Assembly (NCBI GenBank): GCA_022865555.1
Contig: JALHTD010000206.1
Span: 1 to 6,906 of the forward strand
DNA from: Thermoanaerobaculaceae bacterium
GTDB taxonomy: Bacteria; Acidobacteriota; Thermoanaerobaculia; Thermoanaerobaculales; Thermoanaerobaculaceae
Length of the DNA stretch: 6,906 bases
Reading direction: 5' to 3'
Within the stretch, counting starts at the first letter, position 1, and every line of letters starts with the position of its first letter. This document shows, piece by piece, positions 4,580 through 6,906 of this stretch. Below the pieces are notes generated by a model that was given only the letters and a program-made list of their open reading frames with translations, was not told the origin of the DNA and ran no database searches. A program made the position numbers and the translations under genes.

Positions 4580-6906
4580 ATGAGACACACGATTCTGGTC
4601 ACAGTGCTTTTGACTACTGGCCTTTCCGCTGCGGCACAGACGCCTTCCACCCACTTCGACTCCGGAACCATCTCCGGCCTCGGGGCACGCAACATCGGGT
4701 CGGCACGGATGAGCGGTCGCATCGCCTCCATCGCCGCTCGCAATGTCGACGGCAAGACGCTGATCTACGTGGGCTCTGCCAGTGGCGGGGTGTGGAAGTC
4801 CGAGGACAACGGGACGAGGTTCAAGCCGGTCTTTGACAAGAAACCGGTGCAGTCTATCGGCGCCGTCGCGCTCGATCCCACCAACCCCAAGATCGTATGG
4901 GTGGGAACGGGTGAGAGCTGGGTTCGCAACTCCGTGTCTGTGGGCGACGGCATCTACAAGTCAACCGACGGCGGTGAGACCTGGACGAACATGGGCCTGG
5001 CAGCTTCCGAGCGGATCAGCGAGATCGTGGTCCACCCGAAGAATGGCGACGTGGTGTACGCGGCAGTGCCGGGAAATCTCTGGAGCGACTCCGCTGAGCG
5101 CGGACTGTACAAGACCACCGACGGGGGCAAGAGCTGGGAGTTGATCCTCAAAGGCGCCAATCTCTCCACTGGCTGCTCCTCGATCACGATGGACCCCAAG
5201 AATCCCGATGTGCTGTACGCGGCGCTTTGGGATTTCAGACGCAAGGGTTGGACGTTCCGCTCGGGAGGCGACGGACCGGACGCCAAAAGCGGCAGCGGCC
5301 TGTTCCGCTCCGAAGACGGCGGAGGGACCTGGACTGAGATCGAGGCAGGTCGGAACGGCCTGCCGCCGAAGCCATACGGGCGCATCGAGGTCGAGTTCGC
5401 TCCGTCCAACGGCCAGATCCTGTATGCCTTCATCGAGGGAGTGGAGTCGGCCCTGTACCGCTCTGACGACGGCGGCAAGACGTGGGACAAGCGCGACAAG
5501 AGCCAGAACATGGTGTGGCGGCCTTTCTACTTCGCCAAACTGATCGTAGACCCGACCAACCCTGATCGTGTGTTCAAGACCGACCTCGATTTGATCGTCA
5601 GCGAGGATGGCGGCAAAAGCTTCTCGAGCTCGGGCGGCGGAGGCCACGGGGATTGGCACGACGTCTGGATCGATCCGACAAACCCCAAGCACCTGATCGC
5701 CGGCGACGACGGCGGACTCTGGATCTCGTACGACGGCGGCAGTCGCTGGTGGATGGTGATGAACCTGCCGATCTCCCAGTTCTACCACGTGAGTGTCGAC
5801 GAGAAGGATCCCTACCAGGTCTATGGTGGACTGCAGGACAATACCAACTGGATTGGCGATTCCGAATATCCCGGTGGCATCACCAACTCGCGCTGGGAGA
5901 GCGTGCTCGGCGGCGACGGCTTCTGGGTCTTCTCCGATCCGGCCGATCCCAACTACGTCTACGCCGAAACCCAGGGCGGCGAGATCGCGCGATTCGATCG
6001 CAGAACTCGAAGTACGCGCGACATCAAACCCCAATCCGGCTACAACCAGAAACTCCGCTTCAATTGGAATACCCCGATACACATGAGCCCGAATGAGAAA
6101 GGTACCATCTACATCGGCGCCCAGTTCCTCTTCCGCTCGCGGGATCACGGGCAGACCTGGGAGCGCATATCGCCGGATCTGACTACGAACGATCCAGAGA
6201 AGCAGAAGCAGGAACTTTCCGGAGGCATTACAGTAGACAACTCATCGGCCGAGACGCACACGACGATCTACTCGATCAGCGAGTCGCCCAAGGACGGCCA
6301 AGTGATCTGGGTGGGCACCGACGACGGCAACCTGCAGCTTACGCGCGACAGCGGCAAGAGTTGGACCAACGTCGCGGGCAACCTAATCGGCCTCCCGAAA
6401 TACTCGTGGGTGTCGTGGGTGGAAGCCAGTCGTTTCGACTCCGCCACGGCCTATGCCGCCTTCGACCGCCACACCTTCGGCGATATGAAGCCCTATGTCT
6501 ACAGGACCAGCGACTTTGGCAAGACGTGGTCACGCATCGCGGGCCCCGAGCAGGGACTGCGCGGTTATGTCCACGTGATCAAGGAAGACTGGGTCAAACC
6601 CAGCCTGCTCTTCGCCGGCACCGAGCTCGGACTGTGGATCTCGATCGACAGCGGTAAATCCTGGGCCGAATTCAAGGGCGGCGATTTTCCCAGCGTGGCA
6701 GTGCGCGATCTGGTCGTGAACCCGCGCACCCAAGACCTCGTTCTGGCCACCCATGGCCGGGGCATCTGGATCATCGACGACATCACCTCGCTGCGCGGCC
6801 TGAACGACGATCTCCTGCAGAAAGACGCGGCCTTCCTTGAAGCCACGCCTGTGACCCAGCGCATTCAGGGCCAGGGCGGCTGGCCCGAGGGCGATGCGAC
6901 ATTTGC
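4580..6906 (+). CDS. Exported sortilin/VPS10-like BNR (Asp-box) repeat protein, C-terminus beyond the window
   Basis: The frame is open from 4580 to the window end: 775 residues with no stop. Residues 1-19 are a signal peptide (cleavage after AAA, 17-19). The rest is a beta-propeller protein with 11 Asp-box motifs (S/T-x-D-x-G-x-T/S-W/F): 74-81, 128-135, 179-186, 244-251, 295-302, 341-348, 383-390, 520-527, 588-595, 643-650 and 688-695. The spacing (about 39-63 residues, with a 137-residue gap after the seventh) fits two propellers joined in the middle. Motifs I associate with bacterial sortilin-type 'glycosyl hydrolase' proteins are present: RNIGSARMSGRI (38-48 area), GGLQDN (416-421), GGDGF (444-448) and ATHGRGIWIIDD (723-734). 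Relatives are commonly around 1,000 residues, so perhaps a quarter is missing. Names such as xyloglucanase or sialidase come from the repeats alone; catalysis is not shown. It probably acts in the periplasm, at the surface or outside the cell, and shares an operon with the LolA-like gene. Confidence 0.9.
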   Translation, partial: MRHTILVTVLLTTGLSAAAQTPSTHFDSGTISGLGARNIGSARMSGRIASIAARNVDGKTLIYVGSASGGVWKSEDNGTRFKPVFDKKPVQSIGAVALDPTNPKIVWVGTGESWVRNSVSVGDGIYKSTDGGETWTNMGLAASERISEIVVHPKNGDVVYAAVPGNLWSDSAERGLYKTTDGGKSWELILKGANLSTGCSSITMDPKNPDVLYAALWDFRRKGWTFRSGGDGPDAKSGSGLFRSEDGGGTWTEIEAGRNGLPPKPYGRIEVEFAPSNGQILYAFIEGVESALYRSDDGGKTWDKRDKSQNMVWRPFYFAKLIVDPTNPDRVFKTDLDLIVSEDGGKSFSSSGGGGHGDWHDVWIDPTNPKHLIAGDDGGLWISYDGGSRWWMVMNLPISQFYHVSVDEKDPYQVYGGLQDNTNWIGDSEYPGGITNSRWESVLGGDGFWVFSDPADPNYVYAETQGGEIARFDRRTRSTRDIKPQSGYNQKLRFNWNTPIHMSPNEKGTIYIGAQFLFRSRDHGQTWERISPDLTTNDPEKQKQELSGGITVDNSSAETHTTIYSISESPKDGQVIWVGTDDGNLQLTRDSGKSWTNVAGNLIGLPKYSWVSWVEASRFDSATAYAAFDRHTFGDMKPYVYRTSDFGKTWSRIAGPEQGLRGYVHVIKEDWVKPSLLFAGTELGLWISIDSGKSWAEFKGGDFPSVAVRDLVVNPRTQDLVLATHGRGIWIIDDITSLRGLNDDLLQKDAAFLEATPVTQRIQGQGGWPEGDATF

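Noticed and set aside
4961..6148. A 395-codon minus-strand frame inside the sortilin-like gene
   Set aside because: It overlaps a strand with eleven regularly placed Asp-boxes and shows no recognisable family of its own.

Overview
This is a high-GC bacterial chromosomal window in which every recognisable gene lies on the plus strand. The gene content (EttA-type ABC-F ATPase, a multi-Asp-box sortilin/VPS10-like exported protein behind a LolA-like exported protein, a DUF4410-like exported protein) and the GC-rich codon use suggest a Gram-negative environmental bacterium. Acidobacteriota is my best guess, with Myxococcota-type lineages as the alternative. This rests on family resemblance alone; no rRNA or tRNA is present to settle it.

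Layout. (1) Positions 1-181 hold the C-terminal end of a SnoaL/NTF2-like protein, followed by small GC-rich hairpins. (2) Positions 412-1059 encode a 215-residue secreted protein resembling DUF4410; its leader carries a 6-bp inverted repeat and a possible 7-codon minigene. (3) Positions 1060-1301 are non-coding and full of inverted repeats, including a REP-like element with a 9-bp perfect stem. (4) Positions 1302-2987 encode a complete EttA-like translational throttle ATPase. It has no Shine-Dalgarno sequence, but a -10-like hexamer sits where a leaderless mRNA would need it. (5) Positions about 3014-3262 are the C-terminal scrap of an IS91-family transposase, containing a perfect 22-bp palindrome and ending in a FRT-like/IS-end-like sequence. 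Two strong stem-loops follow at 3288-3368. (6) Positions 3369-3806 have no gene I can support. (7) Positions 3807-4562 (LolA-like exported protein, 251 aa) and 4580-6906 (sortilin/BNR-repeat exported protein, cut off by the window end after 775 residues) form a tight two-gene unit with a 17-nt gap and a good ribosome binding site before each gene.

How it fits together. The EttA gene is a housekeeping translation factor that stands alone. The 3' pair probably acts in the cell envelope or outside the cell: one small LolA/LolB-fold periplasmic protein and one large beta-propeller protein, both with signal peptides. The IS91 scrap and hairpins separate these two neighbourhoods and mark a past insertion or rearrangement point. 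I see no CRISPR array, phage module, toxin-antitoxin pair or defence system, and no convincing previously undescribed system. The most useful leads are the probable leaderless ettA start, the LolA-like/sortilin-like pairing, and the cluster of palindromes in the 3.0-3.4 kb junction.
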